Assembly: GCA_001931905.2 (NCBI GenBank) | Contig: MSJI02000910.1 | Coordinates: forward strand, 1-64,000 | Direction of reading: 5' to 3' | DNA from: Cladosporium sp. IMV 00045 | Lineage: Eukaryota; Ascomycota; Dothideomycetes; Cladosporiales; Cladosporiaceae | DNA: 64,000 nt | In this document: in pieces, positions 42,464 to 55,507 of the stretch | Layout of the letters: each line of letters starts with the position of its first letter | How positions within the stretch are numbered: the stretch's first letter is position 1 | Translations under genes and position numbers: made by a program | Notes under the pieces: model-generated | What the model was told of the DNA's origin: nothing | Database searches by the model: none | What the model saw: only the letters and a program-made list of their open reading frames with translations

Positions 42464-45400
42464 ATGACGCTGCGCGGCAAACTCCACATTGGACACAACG
42501 CAAGCAGCAATCCTCCTTCGAGCAACCCCACCAGCAACCCTGCCACCGGCCCAGCGAGCAGCGACAACATTCCGCAAAATCAATACCAGCAGCGCCATGG
42601 CTCTGCTGAGAGTTATCGGTCCACGGACACGGTGAGGGGACCTGGCGTGTCGGCTGTGGATGCGAAAGCGGCGAAAGGAACTGGCTTTGGGAAGTTGAAG
42701 GGCCAGAAGTCTGGGTAGGTCATATCGTTGGAAATATCCTTTGTTGCGCACTCATGCGGGCGTCGCAATTTGTCGAGGTGGTTGTGTCCTCTCATCTCAG
42801 ATCGGGTGGCACGCACGAAACCTCACAGCGTTGTGCAAGCTCACCCGACGCTTGGCTGCAGATTTTGTTCTGCGCGGCTTCTTGCATGCGCGCATAGCCA
42901 CTCCATAGTTTGCAGAGCGACAATACTGACATCCGCATGCGCAGATTCGACAACGAAACTGCCGTCTCGCCGGGCAGCCTGCCTCAAAAACCACAACCGA
43001 ACCAATCTAGCGCCGACATCGCGCCATGGGACGACGGCGGCCCTTCGCCTATGGAGCAGCCCATGGATAGATACCAGAGCGAGTTTCCCATACACCATGG
43101 CTCAACCAGCACGCCTGCGATCAACCGACATCCTCCCACCTCCAGTGCGATCCCTCCCTGGGCGACAGGCAAACATGACGGAAGGCAAATGGCCACTTCC
43201 GTATTTGACGGATACTTCGCGCATTCAAACGAGAACCTAGGCCAGGTCTCACCAGGCTGCGCTCCACTAGGCGGAATGGGATTCCCAGGAGACGGCGAAG
43301 ACAGACGGCCTTCAATAGCCAGCGCGACCACGATATCGTCACAAGGTTCAAAAGGAAGCATGGGTGGCAAGTTTCAGAAAAAGCTCCAAGGTTTCTTTGG
43401 CGAAGAGTTCGCCAATGAGTCGTCCAGCAGGACAGGAGGATACGGCAGTAGGCAAAACTCGGAGACGAGCTCGTTGAAGAACTCCATCCCAGGATTCGCT
43501 TCGGGAGGTGGCCCACGGAACAGGAACAACTCCATGAACGATGCTATGCTGAGAGGTAGCGGGCCTCCGAGCCCTACGAGCTCACGTCCGCGGACACCGG
43601 CGCCTGCGCCAAGTAGTGAGGTGACGCCGTGGGTGTACCAAGATACCCAGGTAAGTGTGAAGATGCTTAGAGGTTGAGGACGATTGTCCTTTGGAGAATG
43701 TCCGGGCTAATAGTTTGGCAGGAAGCGCCCAACCAGAGCAACAGCCAACCATCACAAGCCGAATCTAGCAACAGCGGTCGATCACATAAAGCCTCGATTG
43801 GTGGACATAGGCTACACCTGCCAGGACACAGGCACAATCGAAGTAACGACGAAAAACAAACCGGGGGTTTTGGCTTTCCTCTGAGAGCTTCTACAAGTCG
43901 TGACCAAACTGCAAATCCCCTGCGACAAGGTTCTACTATGGGCTCAACACTGAATTTGAGGAGCCGTGCAACAAGCCCGTCGCCGAGCATTAAGAGTGCG
44001 CAAAGCCGCGATAATAGCATTGCACAGCGGTCACCCAGTGGACGAGAGCCAAAGCGATCGATTGTGGATCGCATAACAGGCAGACACAAGCGAGAGAAGG
44101 GCGCGCCTGAAGCACTGGGCTCTTCAGCATCTACGACCTCGCTACAAAGTCAGCAACAGTCCCAACGGCCTAACAAGACACGCATGGATACAGCCTCCGT
44201 ATCTCGACCATCAGCACGCCCTATCGAGGGCCCCAATGGCACATCGGCGTCGCAGAAACAGTCACGGTTGCCATTCGGAAAGCGGCGGGGTGAGACGAGC
44301 TCTGAGTCGAAGCAAGCCAAAGATCCAAATGCACATGAGACGGGAGGGGCGGCACTATGGGATCTGGACACAGATTTGAACAACATGGAGGGTATCATTG
44401 ATCGACGGCAACCGCCCATGACACCCCCAGCAAGTGAAATCTACACGGGATTCCCAGGCGAGCAGCAGACCCAGAAGGAACAGCAAAAGGAGGAGGCGGG
44501 CGCCTGGGACGCACCAGATAGTTGGGCCGTCAAACGAAAAACCGATGAGAACGTCGAACGCTTACGAGAGATCGACGAAGACGGCAACATGCCTGGTGAT
44601 GAAGATCCTGGTCCAATGTACTTCATGCGAATCTTCAGAGCGGATAGCACATTTGCTGTCATATCAGCAAGCCTTAACACAACCGCGGCGGAGCTGATCT
44701 CCATGATGGCGAAGAAGACCTTCCTCCAAGACGAGCTCGACAACTATCAGATCGTTATGCGCAAACAAGATACAAGTCGGCAGCTGGAGGCTGGTGAGAG
44801 GCCGCTCGTAATGCAGAAGCGGCTGCTAGAGCAGGCTGGATATCACGAAAACGACAAGCTCGAAGATCTTGGACGTGAGGACCATGGATACCTCTGTCGA
44901 TTCACTTTCTTGCCGGCCAAGATGAGCGGCTATTCCAGCTTGGAGCGCGATCCTGGTTTCAACAAGATGCAGCGCTTCAACCACATTGACCTGTCCGGGC
45001 GCAACCTCGTCACCATCCCAATTGCGCTGTACCAAAAGGCCACCGAGATTATCACACTTAACCTCTCACGAAACTTGAAGCTTGACATTCCCAAAGACTT
45101 CATTCAGAGCTGTACGCAGCTTCGAGAGATCAAGTATACAAGTAATGAGGCCTGGCGGATACCTCAGAGTTTGCCGCTCGCTCTCAAATTGACAATGCTG
45201 GATATCTCCAACAACAGACTGGAGCAACTGGAGCATGCGGAGTTGTTCAAGCTGTCAGGTCTCGTCAGCTTGAAGCTCTCGAACAACATCCTAAACACCA
45301 TCCCACAATACTTTGATCGATTTGGCGCCCTGCGGAGTCTCAATCTTTCATCAAACAACCTCAATGAATTCCCCGAAGCTCTGCGTGAGCTTGCTACGCT

Positions 45401-48400
45401 CGTGGACTTGGACGTGAGTTTCAACTCTATCTCTGACCTGGGCGACATCAGCAATTTTACGAACCTCGAAAGACTGTGGGCTACGAACAACCTACTCGCT
45501 GGCCCGCTTCACGGGTCATTTGCCAACCTCACAAATCTCAAGGAGATTGATGCGCGCTTCAATGGTATCAACAACATGGATATCGTGTCTCAACTGCCTA
45601 AGTTGGAGATGCTTATGCTTGGACACAACTCCATCTCCGCCTTCGAGGGATCCTTCTCGAGACTGAAAGTCTTATATCTCAACCACAACCCCGTGACGCG
45701 CTTTGACCTCAACTCTCCCGTACCAACGCTTTCTGTGCTTAATCTGGCTTCGGCGAAACTTTCACAACTACCTGACGCATTGTTTATGAAGATGTCGAAC
45801 CTTACGAAGCTTACGATCAGCAAAAATCACTTTGTCTCGCTTTCACCGCATTTCGGCAATTTATCAAAACTGGAGTATCTAAGCATCGCAAAGAATGAGC
45901 TCAATCGGATGCCAGCAGAGGTCGGTAGGTTGACCGAGCTGAGATATCTCGATGTGCGTGAAAACAACTTGGACCGCCTGCCGCCAGAGATCTGGTTCGC
46001 GAAGCGCCTCGAAACACTGAACCTGTCTTCCAACGTACTCAGCGAGTTCCCGAAGCCGGGTAACCCGCTACCTGCGCTGCCAGAATCAGCAGGTACAACG
46101 CCTCAACAGACTCCTAGCATGGGCTCTAGTCAAGAGTTTGAAGATGTGGGCAAGTTGGAGGACTTCGCTCTGCGACGTCCGAGCCAGGCGTCGGGAATGC
46201 TCAGTGTGTCTAGCTCGCCGGGAGCAGCTTCTCGAAAGGGCTCTGTCGTCTCGCACTCCTCCCAGAAGATGGGCGGCATTGGTCGGACTAATACTGCGGC
46301 CAGCATGCAAACCATGACACCTCAGAACAGAAAGGACTCGACGCTTTCTAGTAAATTGGCGGCTACGTTTTCGACTTCGTTGAGGCACTTGTTTCTTGCA
46401 GACAACAGACTTGAAGACGATGTGTTCAACGAGCTGGTCTTGCTTCCTGAGCTGAGGATTCTTAATCTCTCTTACAACCAGCTTTACGATATTCCGCCTC
46501 GCACCATCAAGCGTTGGACGCACCTCACAGAGCTGTACTTGTCGGGCAACGACCTCTCTTCCTTGCCGACAGAGGATCTTGAGGAGGGCTCTTCGCTCAA
46601 AGTCCTGCACATCAACAGCAATAAGTTCCAAGTCCTACCAGCTGAGCTGGGTAAAGTGCAGAAGCTTGCAATCCTTGACGTTGGTAGCAACATGCTCAAG
46701 TATAACGTGTCCAACTGGCCTTACGACTGGAATTGGAATTGGAATCACCAACTCCGATACCTCAACCTGTCCGGCAACAAACGCCTCGAGATCAAGCAGA
46801 CGCCCAACGCCGCGAATGGGCGTGAGTCTAGGGACCTCACGGACTTCTCTTCGCTGGTCAACTTGCGCATTCTTGGTCTCATGGACGTGACGTTGACGAT
46901 CCCCTCAATCCCGGACCAAGCACCAGACCGCCGTATTAGAACGGCAGGCTCAGTGATCGGGACTAGTATGCCCTATGGTATGGCCGATACTCTGGGACGC
47001 AATGAGCACCTCTCCACCCTCGACATGGTCGTGCCTCGCTTCCGAGGACATGAAGCCGAAACACTCATCGGTCTTTTCGACGGACAGTCTCTCTCCTCGG
47101 GCGGAAGTCGTGTAGCCAAGTACCTTCACGAGAAGTTCAAGCACGTCTTCAGCGAGGAGTTGGAAAAGATCAAGTCTGGCGAAACTCCCGTCGATGCGCT
47201 CAGGCGAACCTACCTGGGTCTGAACAAAGACCTCGCCACGGCTGCCATGCAAGCCATCAATGAGAGGGAACACCCTGGCAGCGCGCTCGTCCACCGAGGT
47301 AGCGTCTCGGGTCCTGAACTGGGAGATGACGACATGACCAGCGGTAGTGTCGCTACGGTCATGTACCTCCACGGGATGGAGCTGTTCATGTCGAACGTGG
47401 GCGATGCTCAGGCGTTGCTGATTCAATCTGAGGGCGGACATCGTGTCATCACTCGCAAGCACGACCCTGCAGAGTCGCTCGAGAGGCAACGCATTCGCGA
47501 GGCGGGTGGCTATGTTTCCAGACAGGGCAAGCTCAACGACCAGCTGGATGTCTCAAGGGCATTTGGGTTTGTGCAACTCACGCCTTGTGTGATTGCTGCA
47601 CCGCACGTTGTTCAGGTCACTCTCAAGGAGTCCGATGAGATGATTCTGCTGGCTTCGCGTGAACTGTGGGACTACCTGACGCCAGACTTCGCGGTCGATG
47701 TTGCGCGTTCAGAGCGTGGCGATCTGATGCGTGCGGCTCAGAAGCTGAGAGATCTCGCCATCGCTTTTGGCGCGACAGGAAAGATCATGGTCATGATGAT
47801 CGGCATCACGGACCTGAGGAAGCGCGAGCGCGCAAAGGTCCGCACGCACAGCATGAGCATGGGTCCCTCCGGCTCGCCACCGCTCGACTACTTCAGTGCT
47901 GGTCGCAAAGGCAAGCGTGGCAGGGAGAACGTCGGCGACTCCAAACTCGCCCGTCTCGACCAGGAAGTCGACGCCCCCGTTGGCGATGTCACCTTGGTGT
48001 TCACCGACATCAAGAACTCGACCATCCTCTGGGAAACATACCCCATCGCCATGCGCTCTGCCATCCGCATGCACAACGAAGTCATGCGCCGTCATCTCCG
48101 TATCATCGGTGGATACGAAGTCAAGACCGAAGGTGACGCTTTCATGGTCGCCTTCCCAACCGTCACCAGCGCACTGCTGTGGTGTTTCACCATCCAGTCT
48201 CAACTCCTCGAAGTCCAGTGGCCGCAGGAGATTCTCTCCTCAGTCCACGGCGACGAAGTCCAAGACGCCGACGGCAACGTCATCTTCCGCGGCCTCAGCG
48301 TCCGCATGGGAATCCACTGGGGTCAACCCGTGTGCGAGGTCGACCCAGTGACAAAACGCATGGACTACTTCGGCCCCATGGTCAACCGCGCCGCACGTAT

Positions 48401-49214
48401 TGAGGGAGTCGCGGACGGCGGCCAAATCTGCGTGTCCTCCGACTTCATCGCCGAAGTGCAACGCCTGCTCGAATCCCACATCGAAACCGACCGCACCAAC
48501 TCCACCGGCAGCGAAGAGACCATGTCCGACGACCTCCTCTCCGAAGCCATCCGTCGCGAACTCCGCTCTCTCTCCTCTCAAGGCTTCGAAGTGAAAGACC
48601 TCGGCCAGCGAACCTTGAAGGGCCTCGAAAACCCAGAATACATCTACCTCATGTACCCACACAGCCTGGCGTCGCGCCTGCTCGTGCAGCAGCAAAAAGC
48701 CGAGGCGGAAGCGCGCTCCAACGCCGAGAAGGACCAGCTCACGTCCCGCCAGCGCGGTCAGCCGCTTACCGTCGATACGCAGAATGTCTGGGATTTGTGG
48801 AACGTCAGCTTGCGCCTTGAGATGCTCTGTTCCAGTTTGGAGAGTACCGGTGTGACGAGCCTCAAACCGCCCGAGACCGCGCTGCTGGAGCGCATGAAGC
48901 AGCGCGAGGGCGAGGTGACGGATCGCTTCTTGGTCAATTTCGTGGAGCATCAGATTAGTAGGATTGAGGTAAGTCATCACCGTCACGATCACTATCATTG
49001 TGTGTTTTGTTGTGAACGGGAAATGCTGACCGAGTCTTCTTCCTTCCAGACTTGCATCTCCACCCTAGCAATCCGCAACATGGTCCGGCCCTTCAAGAAC
49101 GGCATGCTCGAGCAGGCGTGCCCGATGCACGATATTCTCACCGATGTCGCCAGTCAGCTGGGTGAGTTGAAGGAGTTGAGACGCCAGGCGGACTTTGAGA
49201 TGGCGCCTTCTTGA
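42464..49214 (+). CDS. acyA: Adenylate cyclase (RA, LRR, PP2C-like, cyclase domains)
   Basis: Four exons: 42464-42714, 42945-43650, 43722-48968 and 49050-49214. The introns are 230, 71 and 81 nt. The product is 2122 aa, normal for fungi. Residues 1-530 are disordered and Ser/Pro-rich. A G-alpha-binding-type segment lies near 535 (ALWDLDTDLNNMEGII) and a Ras-association domain at about 612-720. Leucine-rich repeats span about 740-1110 and, after a linker, about 1200-1345. A PP2C-like domain lies at about 1420-1680, with ALVHRGSVSG and YLHGMELFMSNVGDAQALL. The class III cyclase catalytic domain, about 1735-1960, starts at VTLVFTDIKNSTILWE and contains KTEGDAFMVAF and RMGIHWGQP. The C-terminus resembles the CAP/Srv2-binding region. 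It makes cAMP for PKA signalling under G-alpha and Ras control. The last intron (81 nt) is a multiple of three and open if retained. Confidence 0.96.
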
Positions 49215-50934
49215 TTTTTTTTTTTTTTTCTTGATTTTCCTGAGGGAAGGTCCACCTTTTTTTTATGCCTTTTTTCTTGGTTTTGAATCTTTCGCGCGTC
49301 TTTTTGTTTTATTCTGATTTGTGTGACGAATGCTTCGCGAAGCCTGGCGTTTTTTTTTTTTTTTTTTTTTTTTTTTTTGGGGGGGGACGGGATATCCTTG
49401 GATGAGGGGTTGGATGAAATTGGGTGGGAAAGGAAAGGCTATCTAATTATTGGCTTTCTTTCTTTGGTCGCTTTTCCTTGACGCGCTATGGGGTTATGAG
49501 AGTTTTTCTCCTTATCGAGGAATAAATGATCTGGCGTGGGAGTGGAAGTTGGATAGCGTTCTGATTACTTGAGCTCTTTGGGCTTCTGTATTGATTATTT
49601 CGTGTGATGAGGATGAAAGAGGGGAAGTGAGGTTTATTTATTTGTTGCTTTGATGCCATTTGAGAAGTCTGTTTTGGATTTCCAAGTCGTCTTGAATGAG
49701 AACGAGGAGAATTGCAAACCCATTCCTCTCTTGCTTGTACTTCATGAAGTTGGGTTTCATTGGGGTCATTGGTACGTCTTTATTCCTCCCTTTTCTTCTG
49801 TGAGGTATGTATCTTGAGGCACGCGTCTTCGTGTCACCTTCGATGTACGCCTCCCGGATCGTCTGCCGTGCGAAGGAGATTTCATGATCTCAGAGGTAGT
49901 TGATATCAACCATCTCGTTGGAGGTGAGAGTAGCTGCATGAGTACATCGTTTTTGAGTACCGAGACGCTGAACTGAGCGGCAACAGAAGGGATCCTGGTT
50001 GCGGGAAGCGTCGCGATCGTCGCGATCGTCGTGGCCATTCCAGGCACTACGATTGTAGCGACGGCCATAGCTACCCTCGGAGTCATCCCGGTACATGTCG
50101 AAGAGTATCCAGATGTATCATAGTCTGTGTGCTTGCCAAGTCTCACATGATCCTGTGGCGGCTCGAACTTTGCAATGCAGAACGCCTCGATGGTGATTCT
50201 TGCGTGGAATTGCTCCAACGGATATACCGAAAGGTAGGAGCTGCTGTCCTCAGTCGTGGAGTTTGAATTTCCGTTCGCTGTTGAGAGAGAGCATCCTTCA
50301 TGTGGCCTCGAGATCGCGCGTCAGAAACGCCCAGCACCAGGTTAATACGGTCTCGACCTCCTTTGTCAACGACGGTGCCGTCGAAATGTCGAACAACGAA
50401 GCTGTCACCCAAAGCGCTCCCATCGCCAATGGAGTCGATCCAATCACCGCAATGCATGCGATATGGGAATGCGATCTCCAGTCGTGGAAGTAGAAACCTA
50501 GTTGTTGTTTGAGGGAGTCAGTTTGTTGCCATTGGGCGGCGGTTTCGAATTGGTCGGCAGTTGCTGACTTTAGGGCTAAGAGTGCTCATTCGAAGAGGTC
50601 TATCACCATGGCCCAAGGCCTCTTTGTGAGCAATGAACAGCCGTTCCGGGTTGGAGGTTGTTGTTGTATATAGCAGGAGAATGCTTCGATTCGTGTCCGG
50701 ATGACTCTTCTTTTCGTTGATCCAAACCAGTCATGGTGAATCGATCGATAGAAGGTAACTTAGACCCTGTCAAGCCAATCTCAAGTGACTCTCCATAGAC
50801 CCATGGAGCATTTCCAAAAAGTCGATCCGGGTATGTAAAAGAAAATCATATCGTCGCATTATGGGTATCATAACAACAAAACGCCAAACCAAGTCCGCCA
50901 TCCCCCAACATCCCATCAATTCCTCCAAACTCCT
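49215..50934. other. Intergenic with long homopolymers; no gene accepted
   Basis: About 1.7 kb. It holds the adenylate cyclase 3' UTR with T15 (49215-49229) and T29 followed by G8 (49350-49386). The 49766-50490 part has several overlapping open frames on both strands; some read like protein, but none gives a coherent gene. The right end is the Spc19 3' flank. Confidence 0.5.
49350..49386. repeat. Homopolymer tract T29 then G8
   Basis: An uninterrupted run of about 29 T followed by 8 G, 136 nt past the adenylate cyclase stop. Its exact length is likely unreliable in any assembly. Confidence 0.85.
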
Positions 50935-51523
50935 TCACTGAAAAGCCATACTCTTCCTCAACTGCCTCTCCCTCTGCCCCGCCTGCAACTCCAGCCTGCC
51001 AACAGCGTAACTCAACCTTTCCTTCTTCTGCCTCAACTGGCTCATCTTCAACTGCTCCAGACTGCTCAAACCACCTGCGGTGCTCTGTCGCGCGCTGCTC
51101 GAAGCCTTCCTACTGCTGCTGCCGCTTGGTTGCGCGGTCTTGTACAGCCGACCCTCTTGCAAATCGGCTTTGGCGATGAGCGATTGTTCGCGTCGAGCCA
51201 TTTTCTCAAGGTGCGCTTCGACGCGCGTGAGGAGGGCGTTGAGTTCGGGTTCGAGCGAGGAGAGGAGCGTTTGTTGCGCGGTTTGGAGAGAGGGTTCTGA
51301 GACTAGTTCGAAGTGCTGGGAGGGATTTCCGTCAGATTTGTGAGTCTGAGAGGGGGATTTTACTTCCAAGTTCACTTACGCGTGTGGTTTGCAACACTTT
51401 GCTCAGTCGTGGATAGTCGTGCACGCCGGTGTCGAGGATGTTGATGCTCGATTCGAGGAGTTGCATGCTGGTGCGGAGGGAGGTGACGCAGCCTGATAGG
51501 GCTGTTGAGGAGGAAGAGTCCAT
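50935..51523 (-). CDS. SPC19: DASH/Dam1 complex subunit Spc19
   Basis: Two exons, 51523-51380 and 51315-50935, with a 64-nt intron (GTAAGT donor, CAG acceptor). The product is 174 aa. The N-terminal helix SLRTSMQLLESSINIL leads to DYPRLSKVLQTTR; the junction then restores HFELVSEPSLQTAQ. LLTRVEAHLEKMARREQSL and LQEGRLY match the Spc19 family. The C-terminal part is a basic coiled coil. The DASH ring couples kinetochores to microtubules in fungi. It is divergent from the ATP synthase subunit j gene, with 275 nt between starts. Confidence 0.9.
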
Positions 51524-51798
51524 GATTGTACGGTGTTGTCTTTTCTGTAGTTTTTATAACAATTGATTCTGTTTCGCTGTCGCAGTAATCAATCCATCAT
51601 CTGAAGTAAACATCTCGAACGCAACCAGCCGGCCAATCATCGGCGGAACTGACGCCGACCTCCGGGATGGCCCGAAGCTTTGAACTTGCTTGCTTGCTGG
51701 GAGGACTACCGACGACGAGTCGAACGACGACCGCAAGAGCACCCGCATACCAACCAACCGACTCATCTCCAAACCCCACCACATCCCAATCGCCCAAT

Positions 51799-52427
51799 AT
51801 GTCTGGTCTCCTCGGCAAGAAGTTCCCCGTCAAAGTTGGTGAGTAGACTCTGGCAGAGGGGAGGGCAAATGCGCGCTGCGCCGCGGATGGAAGGGAAGAG
51901 GGAGGAGGGATTAATGGGCGCAAAGCAGAGGGGTAATGAAAGCGAGTAAATGGGGCGCTGACATGTATTCTCAATCACAGTCCAGCCCATGTGGCCGTTC
52001 TACTCCGCCGGTACGATATTCCCTGGACCCCGATTTGGCGCGTGAAATGGAACGGATGATATGAGATATACATATGGAGGAGAGGAGAAGAAGAGAAGAC
52101 GCTAAAGCGGTTATATTTCCAGGCCTCATCATCGCCTACGGCATCAACTCCCTCGCCACCTCTCTTGCGCAGAGTACGTTTCTCTCCCTTTGTCCCCTTT
52201 CTGGTTTTCTGGACGCACGAAGAGGAGGTCTTGATGGGAGAACTTGGGCGTGTAAAGGGTGGAATTTGGGCATCCAAGAAGCCTATGCGCAAAGACACGC
52301 GCATATGGGAATTGGGACGAGAAGGGAAACAGGATGACTGACATGCGATTCTCCCTCTCTCACAGGCGACGAGTACAAGAACGACCCTCGCAACCCCGCC
52401 CTCAAGAACCAGAGCAAGGGCCACTAA
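51799..52427 (+). CDS. ATP18: ATP synthase subunit j (Atp18)
   Basis: Four tiny exons: 51799-51838, 51981-52010, 52123-52173 and 52366-52427. The introns are 142, 112 and 192 nt, so introns outweigh coding sequence. The product is 60 aa, the usual length. The order is LLGKKFPVKV, VQPMWPFYSAG, then the single TM helix (LIIAYGINSLATSLAQ) and the matrix-side tail SDEYKNDPRNPALKNQ. The P-x-x-PMWPF start and EYKNDPRNP end are family hallmarks. It is a small peripheral-stalk/membrane subunit of mitochondrial F1Fo ATP synthase. All splice phases were checked and restore these motifs. Confidence 0.93.
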
Positions 52428-55400
52428 GCTCGTCTCTCGTGTGTGAAAACATGATGTACAGCACGCGGAGATGATGGAGGGATGGTCGAAGAGGATTTGT
52501 GGAAGTTCACGGGATGGAGAAGATGATGGATTCCTCTAGTACCGATATAGAGGGAGAGGCTTGGCTGTGCAGCTAGTTGCAAGGCTTCATTTGTATATTT
52601 ACCGTATCAAAAGCTGTCACAGGCGTGGAAAAGAATTGTCTTCTTGTTCAGATGGATTTGTATGGAGCTGATGTCGTGATTAGTCTGGGACGGTGAGACT
52701 CGAGGGCTACGTGAGCTTTCGACAGATGACCATTGACACGCACTGCAACGACAATGACATGTCGCCAACCTCAAAGTCGCCCATATGGAAGCCAGGCTGG
52801 ACTGAGTCCGTCCAATGGCACACATCATTCGGTACCCTCGGTACCACCAAGCAAACAAGCAAGGCCCAACAACACCTCACCGACGTCCAATGTCTGATAG
52901 CCACAAGCACGCGACACATACCACATGATCTTCAAGCTTGTACCTGTTTGTATGCAAGGGAGCCTTGGAAAACCACGTCACAGCCCGTTCCGCACATGTA
53001 TATATCACGCATGGGATATCGGCCTGAAAGTCAAGCTCTTGACCCACGCTTCAAGATCTTGGGGAGTGATACCTACACATACACGTTATGGTATCTCGTG
53101 TTTTGGAATGCTTCTGACAACAACCCAACCCGGAAGGACTACATATCAACCCGACCCAAGAGCGGGCATATGTCGAAGACTGTCAGACTGCCGTTATAGC
53201 TACCTCAGGTATCAATGTAGGGTATGGAATACCACTGCAGATTTCCACCACATGACCAAGCTACACTTTCCCCTAGATACCTAATGCCTCGAAAGCCAGG
53301 TCATGTGGCATCTGTAGGCTATATCAACTCTTATCATATCGGAGACAAACAGCTTGACAGCAAGCAGAGCAAAGAATGATCAGCATAAGGTATGTGGGAC
53401 ACTAGTAGAGGAGAGAGCCAGAGACGGGGGAAATGGTGCATGCAGAATCGCGCCGCCTTTGCTGCCCAAAAAACTTGCTGTGCATGTACATGTACACGTA
53501 CATACATGTCGAGTATGCAGGATAGAAAAGACACTCCTCTTCTGCTTCTTCTGCAGTCTTTTCAGGCGGCTGGCGCTTAGATCTGCGGGTCTGATAGGGC
53601 GGTGTCTCCTACCTCCTATGGAGCTATGGATGATGAAGCGAGACAGATAATAATGCCCTCTGGGCCTCTGGGGCGGTTCGTGATGAGACGAGCCGAAGGA
53701 CCAAGGCAGCTTCAATAATGAGGGAGGAATCCATTGCACGCGAAGATCTATCGATGGCGTTCGAGGCGTTCGGTTTGTATTCTTGCAATTCGCGCCCTTC
53801 GCTCTGCAAGGTAAGCTGGAGAGTTGTAACACAAACCTCTAGCTCGTAAGACAACGTGACGCCCTTCAGCAATCGTCACGGGACATTACGAGTGATCAGA
53901 TACCGCGTGACAAAAATAACAATAAGCCCCCGATGCGAGTCTTTGCATCGGGTCGAATGGCAGAGATACACATCCTCTAGTCAGCTGTGCTTGCATGTGG
54001 CCGAATCTCACAGGCTATCCACCGATCTCGATACATAGCTTTGGGCCGAATTATAAATACCTACCTTGTCTCTCAAGCGATCCGTGAGTTTTGGGTTGAG
54101 GCGCACCGATTACATGCCCAGACGTTTTTTTCTGTTTCGCCTTCTTCTCCCTTTTCTCTCTATTCCTCCGATGCTAGCGCTTGCAGTGATGCCCACCGAC
54201 TCAACTGACCAATGAGATAGAGCCGGGGGTTCAATCCGAGCGCCGGTGGTTGGGGATTGGAGTGGTTTGGCCAACCGTTTGCTGGGCTGCCGCTGGGTTT
54301 GCTTGCTGGCTGCGAGGCAAGGGAGCAAGCATTTGTACAGAGATGGATGGGCGCCAGCGAAGCGCGGTGGCTTTTGTGGTTTATCGGCATCTCTGATGGT
54401 GCGATGTATGTATTCCTCCATGAACACACTGATTCATGCTGGGTGACGGAATCTAGACCACAACCAAATCACACCCTCCCAATACTGTCAGCCTCGTTGC
54501 CTCGAGACTGCATTAGGCAATCGTACAGAAGGGCGTGGACAAAGGCAGAGAGGCAAATCGTGGGATTGGACAGATAGGAAAAGGCGAGGCGGCTTCGTTG
54601 GGGTGAGACGTAGGCAGAGTCAGCGGCGCATGATTTCGTGCCGCGTCACAAGAAAGGCGTGCGAGGTGAGGCAAGGCAAGGCAAGGCAAGGTATGTACAG
54701 GATTGGGCGTGTGTGTGAGCTGGTGACATGGAGCTTGGTGGGTGGTGCATGATGTATGAGGGTTTAGAGCCACAGCTATCAGTGAAGATATCGAGCATAG
54801 AAGGATGCCTAGGGTGATATCAAGCAAGTGAGGAAGTGGTTAGATGAGATGAGTGAATATCTGGAATATACTTTTCATAGCACGGTATATCATCATCGAC
54901 ATAATCGTCAACCGGCTTCAATCGGCCGATTAGATCTGCTCTAAACTCCTCCCAACTTTCAACAAACCAACCCCTCTCCGACCGTCAAAGCAAAGGCTGA
55001 TCATCGGTGACAAGAGAATCTCAGCCTGAGCCAGACAGCCAGCCAGCCCCGTGAAGCCTTTCACCGCGACTTGCCAGAGAGGAGAACTGCTCTCAGCCAG
55101 TCACCTGCCAAGCACACCGCCCTACCAACTCCTTCCTGCCTTACCGTCAGTCTCCTCCCAAAGCCCGCAGAGAGCGCTGCCACCGCCTGCCTCGCCTTGC
55201 CTGCCTGCCTGCCTGTGCTTTGCAACGTCCACTACACTACGAACCACCGCCAACACTACTACACTACTACTGCCACATCCACACCCACCCGCCTCTCTCC
55301 TCCCTCTCTCCACATCCGCACCACACAACTCCCACCACCACCGCCGCCGCCGCCTCACCCTTCACGGCATCACCTCCCTCCCTCCCTCCGCACACGGCTG

Positions 55401-55507
55401 CGGCACACTCTGCTCCGCTCAGCATCCTTACTGAGCACACCCCGGCGCCCTCCGACCCACAAACACACCTCCCATTCACTCCTCGTCACTGAGGACATAC
55501 CGCAAAC
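52428..55507. other. Longest gene-free stretch of the window
   Basis: About 3.1 kb. It begins with the ATP18 3' UTR and ends in a CA/pyrimidine-rich casein kinase leader with a TGCC repeat (about 55197-55214). Inside are a GGCAA-type repeat near 54669-54690 and an 8-bp perfect hairpin at 53929-53952. Open frames are short and inconsistent. No gene is supported. Confidence 0.5.
54669..54690. repeat. Pentanucleotide (GGCAA)n repeat
   Basis: About four tandem GGCAA units. A simple repeat with no assigned role. Confidence 0.7.

Noticed and set aside
48240..48998. 252-codon minus-strand open frame within adenylate cyclase
   Set aside because: Antisense shadow of the cyclase catalytic domain, produced by its codon bias.
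49766..50493. Cluster of overlapping open frames on both strands (minus 49766-50218, 49890-50096, 50143-50457; plus 50200-50493), some with natural-looking sequence
   Set aside because: No single frame or plausible GT-AG splice set gives a coherent protein, and no domain is recognisable. It could be a decayed gene, but the sequence does not settle it.
54180..54260. Possible tRNA because of GGGGGTTCAATCC
   Set aside because: The T-arm does not pair properly and no acceptor, D or anticodon arms can be assembled around it.
52428..55507. Search for a hidden small gene or CRISPR-like repeats in the longest gap
   Set aside because: Only simple repeats and inconsistent short frames were found; there is no regular repeat-spacer structure.
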